This document shows positions 12,436 to 23,835 of a DNA stretch of 64,000 nucleotides, one piece after another (the stretch's first letter is position 1; the number at the start of each line of letters is the position of its first letter). This DNA is from Macrothele yani. Taxonomy: Eukaryota; Arthropoda; Arachnida; Araneae; Macrothelidae. Under the pieces are notes generated by a model that was given only the letters and a program-made list of their open reading frames with translations, was not told the DNA's origin and made no database searches. The DNA lies in contig CM077016.1 in the NCBI GenBank assembly GCA_039090855.1, forward strand, positions 55,477,936 to 55,541,935, given 5' to 3'. The position numbers and the translations under genes were made by a program.

Positions 12436-13832
12436 CCAGTTATGGTGGGGAGAAAAATTGGTGACTCCAAAAAAAATAGTGTCTCTCTCTCTCTAAAAAT
12501 GAAACTCATTAACAAGGTTTGTTAATCTTATTTTATACTTAAATACTAATTTTTTTTTTAATATTTCTTGATTTGTATTAAATAATTAACTGTAATAAAA
12601 AAATAGAGAAACCTATAATATATAATTTTATTATTTATAAAGTGTAAATACGCGCCGCTGAACGCGCGTTGATGTCCCAGTTTTTGATTTTGAAAAGTTG
12701 GCAGCTCTCATATTTGTTCTTACTATAACACAATGGAAAAGTTCCTCATTAGAAAGAGGAAGCGTTCTACTGACGATTCTGCAAGTTCGGCATCTAATGC
12801 TACGATTTTTAACAGTTAAATATTGCCTGAGAAATGTAGTGAGGCTGTTCCTGCTGTACCTCCAAATAAATTTAAAAAAACTCTTAACTTTCAAGAGAAA
12901 TGGCGCAAAATGTACGGCTGGCTTGAAGTCGAAACCAACGAAAATAAAATAATTTTGATGTTTTGTTCATTTTGCAAGGTGTCATCAAAACCAGCGTTAT
13001 TTGCAAAAGGTAAGTTAATGCCATTCATAATTTTATCAATATATAAATGGTCTGTTTTTTCTCATCTGAAGAACTTTTTTCTAAAATTTGGCTCATGCTT
13101 GTATTGACACTGAGAATTTTTTTTTTTTTATCCTATCTTAATTTTTGGGCTAAAAGCAACGGCTCATACAGTGTTAAAGTGATTATTTGTTTTTGACGTT
13201 GTAAAGGTCCCTATGTTTACTTTATTATTAATTGTTGTGAAAGGAGCCAATTCGCTCAAATGCTTTTGGGATGGGAAGTAAATATCCTCATTGGTGTCAT
13301 GCAAATTTCTTTTGAAGTTGTTAGACCACTTCAAAGATTTTGAAGATTTGAAATGCCTGTTGAGTGAATATCCATATATTTATTCTGCTAAAAAATAGCT
13401 ATGCTAGTTTTAAATTTGCAGAATTTTTCATCTGCAGTTATAAAGATGTGTATCCAAGCACAGTGTTGTTGTATGAAATTGCTTTGGTTGTACCAATAAG
13501 TTCTGCATCAGTAGAGCATTCTTTCAGCACACAAAATCGAATATAAAAGATAAATTTCGCAACAGACTGAAAGAATAAACTTTAAAAAATTTGATTCGAA
13601 TAACAGCAGCAAATGTAACACTAGAAAGCTTTCCATTTCACAAAGCTGCTGAAATATTTAATAACAAAATTAGAAGATATGTATAAAATATTTATATTAT
13701 ATTTGTTTTTTTCCCACATAAATGTTGTATTTTTCTCTAAGTTTACGATTGTTTAAAATTCACCCGATTTTTCAAAATCCCCCCAGAAAAAAAGCCTGGG
13801 GGACATTTTCACCCCCGATTCTGGAACACTGG
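12436..13832 (+). mobile_element. Decayed hAT element with CCAGT...ACTGG ends
   Basis: The left end is CCAGTTATGGTGGGGAG and the right end GGGGG...CACTGG, with GGGGTGAAAAT-like subterminal matches in inverted orientation. Flanks GATAAGAC and GATAACGC are similar but not identical, so an 8-bp duplication is only suggested. Two transposase-like segments lie inside (12733 onward and 13440-13600). Boundaries are tentative. Confidence 0.4.
12733..13670 (+). pseudogene. hAT-like (ZNF862/TTF-finger type) transposase remnant, possibly spliced
   Basis: The frame starts MEKFLIRKRKRS, stops after 28 codons at TAA, and stays open in the same frame afterwards through EKWRKMYGWLEVE...MFCSFCKVSS. This resembles the N-terminal finger domain of ZNF862- or KIAA1586-like hAT proteins. 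The open segment ends at AAAAG/GTAAGT near 13010, a textbook splice donor, so the active ancestor may have had an intron. A C-terminal piece near 13450-13545 reads STVLLYEIALVVPISSASVE followed by HSFS, the hAT dimerisation motif, then breaks. The catalytic middle is absent. Confidence 0.5.
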
Positions 13833-13868
13833 ATAACGCAAAAAAAAAAAAAAAAACCTCAGACATTT

Positions 13869-14115
13869 TTCGTTTGCGCACGACGATCAAAATTATAAAA
13901 TTTCCAAAATTTACACAATTTTATTGATTTATTTCTAAGTACCAAATAAATTATAATCAAATCACTATAGTGCAGAAAAGTTGTCTCTAGTATAGCTAAA
14001 TATAAGGTAAAAAAGTTTTTGAATTAAGACAATGTTTTCCGTTCGCACATTATGAACAAAATTATAGGAATTCCACAAATTTAGACATTTGTAGAGATTC
14101 GTTTCTAGTACCACA
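13869..14115. repeat. Diverged tandem repeat of about 172 bp
   Basis: A unit starting GTTTGCGCACGACGATCAAA and a second starting near 14041 with GTTCGCACATTATGAACAAA share AATTATA...TTCCAMAATTTA...TTTCTAGTACCA. Related sequence occurs once near 6755-6800. Confidence 0.45.
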
Positions 14116-14339
14116 TCCTTCCCCCTCTACTCACATATGGCTGAACCCATCAACCTACAAACACAATATCATTGTGCTGCTCAGACACGTGTTGCCCTTG
14201 ACAAACAATAATTTCCTCAGGGAGATTAATTTCCCATATTATATATATGTAATATAGAAATACATATTAACACCACCTAGCACCAAAACTGTGAACTACA
14301 AAAAACTCATGAGTACAAGCAAAATGTTCTGTAAAACAT

Positions 14340-14514
14340 TAATGCACAGTGTCAAAAGAATATTTTAAATCAGATTTTTAGAAACAGAGGTATACGGAAA
14401 ACAGATTAAACATTTGCCCCCTCAGCAAAGAAATTGTTCATTATTTAGGGCAGAAAACATCTACAAGGGATTTTTTTTTTTTCAATCAGGTTTTTAGATG
14501 TGCAGATAGCATTG
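14340..14514. repeat. Diverged repeat motif flanking the LTR element on the left
   Basis: TCAGATTTTTAGAAACAGAG (14370) and TCAGGTTTTTAGATGTGCAG (14486) belong to a motif series that resumes on the other side of the retrotransposon at 29065-29480. The retrotransposon therefore inserted into this older repeat region. Confidence 0.45.
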
Positions 14515-15047
14515 TGATATGTTGCTGAAAATCTGTGGACATTTGATCAATGTTTTCAGATTTTCATCAACATTATCCATGTTTTTCTTGAAAGACAAAA
14601 AAAAAAAAAAATCGAAGGGGATAATAGCGGTCAGTTCAGGAAAGGGTGATGATTCTTCCCTGGAGTGATTTGCTGTTAAACTTTTCATAAATTTAGATTT
14701 CACCTACCCTGGGTTCGATCTTTGGATCCAGAGAGAAAGTCAAGAAAAAGTTACAGAAAATTCTATTTTCTCATTGTTGTTCTTTTTTTCCCCCTCTGCT
14801 TAATGTACAAAATGAGTGTTTTTACTTTGTTAAGGGATAGGAGAGTAGCAAAGGGTTACCCTCCCTCCGATTCAGTATTTATCATCGCTCTGGGGCTAGC
14901 CTATGAATTTTGGTTAAGTCCCAAAATCAAGCACATAAATTGTGAAATAAGAGTTAGTGATTGCTTTAAAAATTACTCAGCCCAGCAGGAGGGAAATGTC
15001 AGTGCACATAAGAAAAAAAAAAAAAAAGGAAGGGATGTAATATTTTG

Positions 15048-15110
15048 AGGTAAAAGAAAGATGAAGAAAAAAAAATATATCATTTTTTTTTCTTCATCTA
15101 TCTTTTACCT
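15048..15110. repeat. 29-bp inverted repeat present only in the 5' LTR
   Basis: AGGTAAAAGAAAGATGAAGA plus an A-run and T is followed, after a 5-nt loop, by its reverse complement with one mismatch. The 3' LTR has no such hairpin at the matching place (about 26540-26580). Confidence 0.75.
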
Positions 15111-16008
15111 TTGTTGTGTAAACAAAAATGTAGCATTTATGGCTCAGTATCAAAGTTTGATGTCGCACCATGCCAAAGATAAGGTATTATAATAGTAATG
15201 TTTCACTTAATGAGTTGGCACCAAGTAGATTTACTATGGAAGCGAGAGAATAAACCTGGAGTATGCTCATTAAAAATAATTTATGAAAAAAAAAAAAGGA
15301 ATTGTATTTCTTGCTTTGTTCAGTGTATGAAATAATGTGTTAAAACATTTTGTAAGCCAGCTACAGTTTCCCTCCTTTAACAGATAGCGGCCAATGATCT
15401 AAGTTTCCCAGAAAAGGGCTGGAAGACAGTAAATTCTTTCAATCCCTTTCAGAGATTTTCTTTCCTCAAAAAAGACCACCAGGAGTAACCAACATTCCCC
15501 CCCCCCCCCCAGGTCTGGCAAATCTCCCCAGTTGAAGGGGCTTAGCGAACTGAAAGAGATACCCTTGGAAAGCACTCGGAAAGGGGATGTGTTGGTCGGT
15601 TGAATGTGGGAAGCAGCAGTCCCTCGCGCCAAAATTTATGGGGTTGTTTACGAAATGTCGACCCTGCGAAGCATCCGGTTGTCATATGTCTAGCACGTGC
15701 GTTTCACATGCTGTGGCTGAAAGCAGCCAATGGGATGGCTGGCGTCCTTCCAAACTGTTTTGATTGGTCTTTCTTTTGACTCCTCCTAAGTGGAAGAAGT
15801 CACTGGGTGTCCATTTTTTACTTGAGGATGCGCTCTCTCTCTCTCGATTTTTGGTTTTGCGGTGAAAGGAGCAAGAAAAAAAAAGGTGGCTGGCAGTTGG
15901 GGCCAGAATGGCTCGGATTCTTTTTGACCAGCCAAGGGTGAGGTTGAACGGATACCCCCCACCTGGGAAGCATTAAAAAAAAAAAAAATGACCATCACCG
16001 AAAATGCT

Positions 16009-16370
16009 GCCTGAACGTCCTGGCTGATTATTGACAGCCGACTCAACCGTGTAGCACCTAACCCTAATGCCTCGTGAAAGGATATTACCATCAGAACCTA
16101 TGACACCAGCAGAAAAAAATATGGAACTCCCAGAAGCACGTCCTGGCCGATTGGTAACAGCAGACTCACCCGTGTAGCACCTAACCCTAATGCCTCGTGA
16201 AAGGATATGACCATCAGAACCTACGACACCAGCAGAAAAAAAAAAAAGGGAACACCCTGAAGCACGTCTTGGCCGATTGGTAACAGCAGACTCACCCGTA
16301 TAGCACCTAACTCTAACAACCCCTAACGGGTTTTTTTTTTCTATCAGAACCTGCTATGCCAGAAGAAAAG
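16009..16370 (+). repeat. Three tandem units of about 125 bp in the 5' LTR
   Basis: Units begin near 16009, 16132 and 16257. Each has a CCTGGCCGATTGGTAACAGC-like start, then CACCTAACCCTAATGCC and CATCAGAACCTACGACACCA. The 3' LTR has only two units (27413 and 27538). Confidence 0.75.
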
Positions 16371-16636
16371 GCGGAGAAGCATTAATAGGAGTTGTCATCA
16401 AAAGAACAATGAGTTGAAGAATCCCATACTGACCAGGAAATCCTGCTGAAAATATGATCACACGTGAAGATTTCCGAAATTCAACTAAGCGAGGCGAGCG
16501 GAAGAGCTGGACAGTAAAAACAGGTGAAAATAGTGAACCCCACCAACAAAGGTCCTCGGGCTTAATTATGTAAGTTGTCTTTTATTGTTTTGTTTTTTTA
16601 TCATCATAATATGGTTAAAAGTTTTTTGGATAGGGG

Positions 16637-16740
16637 TATAAATTTGCTGAAAAATTTAAGAGCGAGGCACTATTGAAGGGGAGGCTGTAGCTGACCGTAA
16701 GAGTCTAACATTTAACTAGTGTTATAGTTCAATGAATAAA
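16637..16740 (+). promoter_or_regulatory. Candidate LTR TATA box and polyadenylation signal
   Basis: TATAAA at 16637-16642 and AATAAA at 16735-16740 are about 100 bp apart and both are conserved in the 3' LTR (27923 and 28022). This spacing would suit a short R region, leaving a U3 of about 2.1 kb. Such short motifs are common in AT-rich DNA. Confidence 0.3.
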
Positions 16741-17227
16741 AAAATTCTTCAGATAAGAAACTAAAACAATTAAAATCACTCATGATGTTTTGTAATGGCC
16801 TCAAAAATCCTGAAAATGGGAGAGGCATGTGAAACCAAGTCTACAAAAACAGGCTAAAATGTATCAACAGGAATTGCTATGACATAAGAAAAAGGTTGTG
16901 ATCTCGAAACACTATCGGAACAATTTTGTTCTTCTATTATTATTTTTTGATACCATATTGTTGTTTAAAAAAAAATAAATATAGGCATTAGCCTTTCAAA
17001 AACCTAATTTTGGTACGAATTGGCAATTCAGTTTTCTTGATGTCTCCTAAATTTCTGAGCAATGGCACTCGTCACCCAGCGCTCTGACGTTGGCTAGGAA
17101 GTCCCTTGGCTGTTGCTAAAATAATGTTAATGTCCTAACAATTAAAAAAAATTACTGTATAATTGTCAATCCTCATGCTTACAAACATTAGTTCCAGAAA
17201 TACGGCCTCATTGAGTTGACAAATATA

Positions 17228-18757
17228 CACTGCTGGACAATTGCTAAGGACGGATCATAAACGGCTATATAGCGCATAAAAAAAGTAAGTGTGGTTGGAT
17301 GCCAAGTGAAAAATAATAATGTCAGAATGCCAGGACATTACAAGAAAGACAATTTATTGTGCTCCGAAATCCAGAAGGCTTTGGAACGTGTTCAAGGGAT
17401 TATTTAAACAGGTCATTTTGTGCAGAATACGTAAACGTGAAAAAAATGCAATTACCGTCTGCAGGCGTTCCGACGTAAGATGTCAATACGGGATATGGCC
17501 ACCATGGAGGGCGATGCAAGATTCCACAAGTCGTGTCATGCTTTGCACAACATTATCAAGCAGCTGTTGGGGTAATTTATCCCATTCCTCTGTCAGTGCA
17601 CGGATGAGGGTGTCCTTGTTTATTGGAGGGCATTGGCGACCAGCAAGACTCCTCCCCAAAGCATCCCACACATTTTCAATGGGATTCAGATCTGGAGAAC
17701 GTGCTGGCCACAGGATGCGTTGAATATCCTCGCTCAAGACACTCCTGGACAGCGACTGTTCGATGACGTGTTGCGTTGTCATCCATGAAAATGAATCTAT
17801 CACCAACAGAACCACAGAACATGCAAACATCATTAATGTATCGTTGGCCAGTCATAGTCCCAGTTGGAAGCACATAGAGGGACGTACGGCCATTTATCAT
17901 GATGCCAGCCCATACCATCACACTACATGTCGGATATCGGTCCCTTTCCTGCATGTTTGCTGGACAATATGCAGTACCACTATCACGCCAGATCAGTTGT
18001 CGTCGACAATCAGACAATAGACTGTATCTACTCTCATCTGAGAAGAGGACAGCAGACCAGTCGTTATCAGTCCAATTGCGATGTTGATGGCAACATTGCA
18101 AACGGGCGGTACGGTGACGTCTGGACCATGGGATGCACACAACAGGACGGCGGGCGTATAGTCCTCCTTCATGCAAACGTCTGGCGACAGTTTTTCGGGA
18201 GATCCGCTTGCCAGTTGCAGCCATAAACTGATTTGCTACCTCACTAGCTGTGCTGCGCCGGTGTCTTTTTGTTGATAGCACTATGTACCGATCTTCTGCA
18301 GGTGCCGTACTACGAACATGACCTCCCCCGTGACGTTTGCTACACTCTCCATTTGTTTGAAATGATTTCCAAAGCCTTGAAACAACACTGTGGCTGACGT
18401 CGAACTCCCTGGCAACATCTGTTATTTTTCTCCCTTCTTGAATCTTGCCAATAATACGGCCACGCGTAAAATCATCTAGGTGATGTCAGGAAGACATACT
18501 GAAAATTGCAAGTTCGTCAATTGATTCTTTCCCTTTCAACTTTGCGTTTGAACAACAACGGTCAATATGCATCAAATCCTTTATATCTCTTATCAGCGCT
18601 ATGACGTCACGAACAAGTTCGGCAATCCAAAATTTGCATACGCACAACACGTCTTACTGTATCCCGCACCTATGCTAATTTCCACATTTTCCTGCCTTCC
18701 ATTTTACGGTTGCTATCGTTGCTATTGTCATCCGTCCTTAGCAATTGTCCAGCAGTG
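17228..18757 (-). mobile_element. Tc1-family transposon inserted in the 5' LTR
   Basis: Perfect 28-bp inverted termini begin CACTGCTGGACAATTGCTAA. TA dinucleotides flank it at 17226-17227 and 18758-18759. The 3' LTR keeps the empty site (GACAAATATATTACACATG near 28500), proving insertion at TA after the LTR retrotransposon had integrated or its LTRs had diverged. The transposase is on the minus strand. Confidence 0.95.
17483..18497 (-). pseudogene. Tc1-type DD34E transposase, broken
   Basis: The frame starts at an ATG at 18497, meets TGA at codon 4, then runs through a helix-turn-helix region (DDFTRGRIIGKIQEGRKI... VSRLWKSF) and a second DNA-binding region. The catalytic core shows FSDESRY (first Asp), FMDDNA (second Asp) and SPDLNPIENVWD (Glu). 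A frameshift near 17750-17760 separates the last two motifs into frames 17676-18281 and 17483-17833. A working copy would cut and paste between the 28-bp termini in the nucleus. Two lesions are enough to inactivate this copy. Confidence 0.9.
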
Positions 18758-19049
18758 TATTACACATGTACCAAAAACACAGTGCTATCTATAGTTATTC
18801 CTCGAGTGTGAAAAAAAAAATTGTTCAGTATTCACAGAAATACTATCGCAGGTGAAAACTCATGCGTGCTATAACAACTATGACATCTCAAAGTTTCTTT
18901 TTATATTTTTGTTGTTGTTTCAAAATGCATCTACCCATCTCCCAAAGTTTAATTTTAGTCTAAATTCAAAATTTTCCTTCAGGTTTACTTTTGGATATCT
19001 ATTATAATCACCTTACATAACATGGCTGAGATTTCCGCCTCAACATAAA

Positions 19050-19068
19050 TGGTGCCGAGACCTAGGAT
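19050..19068 (+). other. Primer-binding site, tRNA-Phe-like
   Basis: TGGTGCCGAGACCTAGGAT starts 4 nt after the 5' LTR. It matches the complement of the animal tRNA-Phe 3' end (TGGTGCCGAAACCCGGGAT) except for three transitions. Confidence 0.65.
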
Positions 19069-20276
19069 GTGTGCCATGGCTCAATTTTTTTAAGACACTG
19101 AATGCCAAATAATTCCAAAGTGTTGTAATAATACTGATAAGTTGTTGTTAAATGAAAATAGCTGAGTAGTTTCTGAAAATTTTGTAAGAGCATACACCAG
19201 TGGAAATTAAAGGTTGGGTTGGGGTTATAATAGTGCAAGGTAGAGTAACACAGGGTTTCAGTAAACAATTTTTGTTTTGTGTATCTTCACTTCTATTGAT
19301 AAATCGTAGAGTACGGATTAAGTCGAAGCTTCAGGGTGCATATATATATATATATATATATTTCTTCAAATTTCAAAGTTAGCAACAATATAATTTAGTG
19401 CATATGTTATTTCTAGTGTTTTGCATAAATAAATTTTTTTGGAGCAATTTGCATACAAGTGTTTAAATGAATAGTGTAGAATTTTGGGTATATTAGCATA
19501 GTATGAATTTTTACATTGATTTTTTTTTTTTTTTTTTTAGTGAGCTTATATCTGAATAGGTATGATAACTTGCACAATTGATAGAACATGTCAGTATTAG
19601 TAACAGTTACAGGATTACTTAGTGAGTTGTTACAAACACTTGCCCTAAGAAAAAGTAAATCTCTTTTTTTTTTTTTTTGTGTAATATTTCAATTTGTATT
19701 GTTTCGGCTCAGGTTAGGAGTAAGGTGAAGCATAACATCATACTAAGACAACCATAATTTCTTTTTTTCTTTTTTGCTTCTTTTTCCTTCTGTTGGGAAA
19801 TCAAATTAATGTGGAGACTTGAGTTTTTGGGTGCTATTTGAATTTTAGAACATAGAATTTGCATTTTTTTTTATTTGGGCAAAAAGATTCTTTCGATATT
19901 CTGTGAGAGTGTGAACACAAATTTCTTTTGATGTTGTGATTATATCAGTGTTTGGTAAGTATTATTGGTATTTTGTGCTGTGGGTAGATTGTTTATTCCT
20001 TCAAATGCTAGGAGGTGAATATATTGTCTTTCGGTGTAGTGGTTTATGATAGTGTGAATTTAGTGTAATTCTAAAGAATTTTTTTGTTTTGGGTTTTCCT
20101 TTGCTACAGTGAGTTAATTTCATTGAGAGTGTTAGTATAATGAAGGTGTAGTGCAAGATTAATAGGGTGTTAGGATAACCTTAGATACAGCTACAACAGT
20201 GCTAGTGTTGAGTATAAATAAATATTCCAATTTTTTTTTCTTTGCTGAAGCAAGTGTAAATTGAATTAGTGAAATC
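19069..20276 (+). other. Untranslated leader of the LTR retrotransposon
   Basis: About 1.2 kb of AT-rich sequence between the primer-binding site and gag. It contains an (AT)n tract near 19341-19362 and several T-runs, and no coding signal. It is longer than most Gypsy leaders. Confidence 0.5.
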
Positions 20277-21379
20277 ATGGCTAATGAAGGAGAAGGTACC
20301 GGAGAAATCCAAGGAGTGAATTGGAGTCTCCCAGGTCTAATGGGACTAGTGAAGGAGTTTTCTGGGGATCCGAGTAGATTGTCAGTAAGAGAGTTCTTTG
20401 AGACATTAGAAGATGTGGCACTCATGGGATGCTGGGCTGCAGATCAGAAATTTGTGGTATTGAAACATAGGTGTACAGGAGAGGCCAAACAACTAGTTAG
20501 GGATGTGATTGCTCGATCAGAGAATTTAGATTATGAGGGGTTAAAAAGGAACTAATTGAGAGGTTTGCTTCACCGGAATCTGTCACTGTCAAGATGGGAA
20601 GATTTCACTCATGCGTACAGAAAAGGGGCGAGACAGTCACAGCGAGGCAATTTGCAGCTAGGCTAAAACGGGCAGCTTTTAGCTACTTTAATGAAAATGC
20701 TGGAGCTTTGGCCGAGTTCAGAGACCAAAATGTCTTGGCCCAGTTCATAATAGGAGTGGACCCTAAAATCCGTTGCCTGGTTCTGTCCCATCACCCACAA
20801 ACCTATAAAGACGCAAAAGAGAAGGCAATATTGGAAGAAGAGAATGAAAAGTACATGGCCAGTTTTTCTCGGGGTGTATCCTTCGTAGGAGTGGAGGAAC
20901 AAGATAGTCGTACCTCTAGGTATGGGCTTGGGGAGGAAACGCCTCCAAGTCCCATGATGTTGGCTCTGTGTGACCAAGTTAGGGAACTGGGCAAACAAGT
21001 AGCCACTTTAGCACTTGCTAATGCCAGTACCAGTGAGAAGCCACCGAGTGAACAGAGGCACAGCACTCTTCACCCACAAGGTACCGGAGAGATAGAAGGC
21101 AGGTCGGATAGGTACAGATCTCCTAGTCGTCCAAGACAGGAAGATTTCCGCCGGAGCAGCAGGCTCACAGTGATCTGCTATCGGTGTAACCAGGTGGGGC
21201 ATTATGCAAATAAATGTCGCCAGGTAGACAGGCCCTTTCAGGAGTATAGGAATCAGGGTCGTGAAGGCAGACAATATCTTTCCCAGTCTAGGGGTGGAAG
21301 GAATCGCCATGCACCACCGGGCAGAAATAGTCAACAGCGAAACAATCAACACAATAGGTCGGAGGCTTTAAACTGGTAG
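20277..21379 (+). pseudogene. gag: Gypsy gag (capsid and nucleocapsid), one frameshift
   Basis: The start at 20277 gives MANEGEGTGEIQG and a retrotransposon-gag-like capsid region (GEAKQLVRDVI...). After 92 codons the frame breaks at a short A-run near 20545 and continues in another frame (20594-21379). The second part holds capsid helices and then one CCHC zinc knuckle, CYRCNQVGHYANKC, with C-x2-C-x4-H-x4-C spacing, followed by an Arg/Gln-rich tail. Gag packages the element RNA into cytoplasmic particles. The break is in the middle of capsid and lacks a canonical slippery heptamer, so it looks like decay or a homopolymer error, not programmed frameshifting. Confidence 0.85.
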
Positions 21380-21473
21380 TGGGGAGAAGATATTGGGAGT
21401 CATCTTCTAAGAAAAAACCCTTGTTGTAAAGGCTCCAATTGGCTCATGTTTCACCGACAGTCACTCATTTGGC

Positions 21474-22649
21474 ATGCCTATTCTGGAAGGAATAGTTAGT
21501 GGGAAATCCTTGAGGCTACTGATTGACACGGGGGCATCAGTTAGCTTAATAACCGAGGGTTGTCTCAACTCCTTACCAGGATACAAGAGATTAGTGGAAC
21601 ATCCCAACATAGTGATCAAGGGTGTTTCAGGGAAACACCTGAATATTAAGGCATATGTGGAATTAAAATTTTGTTTGTCTGGGGTGAATTTTAGGCATAA
21701 AGTGTTTGTCACCCAGACTCTGTTATTATCGGACTATGATGTCATTGTTGGTTTTGACCTTTTAAAGGCACAACAATTTGTTTTCAATGCTGCAGCAGGC
21801 ACTTTATGTAGAGTAGGAGCACACATGCCAAATGTTTATTCCCGAGAGAGGGAACAAGTGATTGATTTGGTGAAACAGATTTTCCAAATACCAAAGAGAA
21901 AGAGGAAAGTGGTTAAGAGAAAAAGGAGGAAGAGGTGTGCAAGAAAGAGGGTGATACCCCAGAGTACCCCTAAAGTGTCAGAACATACTAGTGCTGACCC
22001 TATTAGTGTTGTTACTGCTGGAGAGGGAGCCTTTTCTATGGAGGAGACCCCCATTTCCAAAGGTAAACAAACCAACACACTGGCGGAGTTAAAAACGCAT
22101 CAGGAGGATTCTCTCCCCACTGAGGTATCCGAGGCACCTTCAGGAAGTCAAAGTTTAGGAAAAAGGCATTATTTTGGGAAAACGGTCCGAGCAGAGAAAA
22201 TACCCCCCAAATCTGAAAGGATAATTTCGGTAATGGTTGCAGAGTTGGGGGAAGTTATGCTTTTACAGCAGGCAGATGCCTTCAAGTGCGAGTCACTTTG
22301 GATAGGTCGCTCGGTGAATAGAACCAAAAATGAAATTACTACCTTGATGAAGGTGATCAATTTATCGGACTCGGTGGTTTACCTCAACAAGTGTTCTAGG
22401 TTGGTTACAGGGGAACCAATTCAAGTCACTTCAGTGTCAACAGTGGACAGTCAAATTGATGATTGTTCCACATGGGCGAACAAGTTCGGCGTGTCGCATT
22501 TACCTCCTGATCAGCAGTCAAAATTGTCCTCATTTTTGCACTCGCATAGAAGGACGTTTGCCAAGAATGTAGCAGAGTTAGGTGAATGTGACAACTTGCT
22601 ACATCAGGTTCATCTAACAGATGAAATCCCTGTGAGACAGAGCCTATAG
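21474..22649 (+). pseudogene. pol: Gypsy pol: aspartic protease and linker before RT
   Basis: The protease active site is LLIDTGASVSLI, near residue 17 of this open frame. A basic linker follows (KRKRKVVKRKRRKRCARKR) and then a segment leading to RT. The frame breaks near 22645, just upstream of the conserved stretch before RT. The protease would process the Gag-Pol polyprotein. It is in a different frame from gag; whether that is natural or a lesion cannot be told from one copy. Confidence 0.8.
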
Positions 22650-23834
22650 AGTTCCTTATGCTCTTAGAGATGAACTAAACAGGCAGATCAACGAACTTTT
22701 GGAGGCAGGTATTATACAACCTAGTGACAGTCCTTATTCAGCACCGGTTTTCCTGGTGAAGAAATCAGATGGCAGTTATCGCCTTTGTACTGACTTTCGC
22801 CGTTTGAATGCCAAAACCGTACCGGATTCCTTTCAGATTCCAAATTTGGTGGAGATGGTGGATTTTTTAGCAGGAGCCACCTACTTTAGCTCTCTGGATT
22901 TGACCTCAGGGTTTTACCAGATGAAAGTACGCCCTTCGGATGTTTACAAAACAGCTTTTGTCACCGATCAGGGTTTGTACAAGTGGCTAAGGGTACCATT
23001 TGGGATACGAAACAGCCCAAACAGCTTCCAGAGGCTGATGGAAATAGTTCTATCTGGTCTAAAGCCTCTCCAGGTTGGCATATATATTGACGACATTGTC
23101 ATTGCCAGCAAAACTTTCGAGGAACACCTTGATAAGCTGGAGATTGTTTTCCAAAGGTTGAGACAACACAACCTTAAGCTTAAACCTGACAAGTGCCACT
23201 TTTTGAAGTCTTCAATTAGGTACCTGGGATTTGTTGTCAGTCAAAATGGCGTCACACCTGATCCCAGAAATTTGGAAGCTGTCAGAAACTTCCAAATTCC
23301 ATTAAGCAAGTTCGAGCTTTCCTAGGTCTCACAGGTTTTTATAGGAGGTTTATCCCTGATTATGCCAAATTGGCTTTGCCCCTGACTAATCTGATCAGGA
23401 AGGATAAAGCATTCAGATGGACACCTGAAGCCCAGAATGCTTTTGAAGAACTACAACAGGCACTCTTAAATGAGCCCTGCTTGAAATTACCTGATTTGTC
23501 AAAAGAATGTGTGGTTGCTTGTGATGCTTCAAAATTTGCTATTGGGGCCACATTACAACAAGAGGAAGGAGGAAAATTGCATCCAGTGGCATATGCTAAT
23601 CAAAAGTTAAAAGGAGCGGAGCTTGATTATTCTGTGGTGGAGAAGGAAATGCTCAGTGTAGTGTTTGCAGTAAACTACTACAAACAATATCTTTATGCTC
23701 GACACTTCATCATTACCGATCAGGCCAGTTTGTCATATGCCTTCAAATTAAGGGATCCCACTTCTAGAATAGTTCGCTGGTGCATGTCGTTACATCAGTT
23801 CAACTATACAATTCAACAGACCAGGGAAATCTAA
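22650..23834 (+). pseudogene. pol: Gypsy pol: reverse transcriptase and RNase H
   Basis: RT motifs appear in order: SPYSAPVFLVKKSDGSYRLC, FSSLDLTSGFYQM, the catalytic YIDDIV, and LKPDKCHFL...YLGFVVS. After a frameshift near 23305-23320 the connection region (FLGLTGFYRRF) and RNase H follow, with CVVACDASKFAIGATL and VVEKEMLSVVFA. Another one-base break lies near 23830. The domain order and YIDD box are typical of Ty3/Gypsy. These enzymes would copy the RNA into DNA in cytoplasmic particles; the frame breaks prevent a full protein. Confidence 0.9.
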
Positions 23835-23835
23835 T

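Larger units (their letters stand above)
14515..19045 (+). repeat. 5' LTR (about 3.0 kb plus a 1.53-kb Tc1 insertion)
   Basis: It aligns with 26020-28788 along its length. It differs by a Tc1 transposon (17228-18757), an extra tandem unit near 16132-16256, a hairpin at 15048-15110 and scattered substitutions, at a few per cent by eye. The stretch 15600-16100 is richer in GC than the rest. Confidence 0.85.

Noticed and set aside
16040..16320. CCTAACCCTAA resembles telomere repeat units
   Set aside because: It occurs once per 125-bp LTR unit, not as a tandem hexamer array.
17763..18226. Plus-strand frames overlapping the Tc1 transposase
   Set aside because: They are shadows of the minus-strand transposase with no motif of their own.
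20530..20600. Programmed frameshift in gag
   Set aside because: No X-XXY-YYZ heptamer in the right phase, and it lies inside capsid and not at the gag-pol border.
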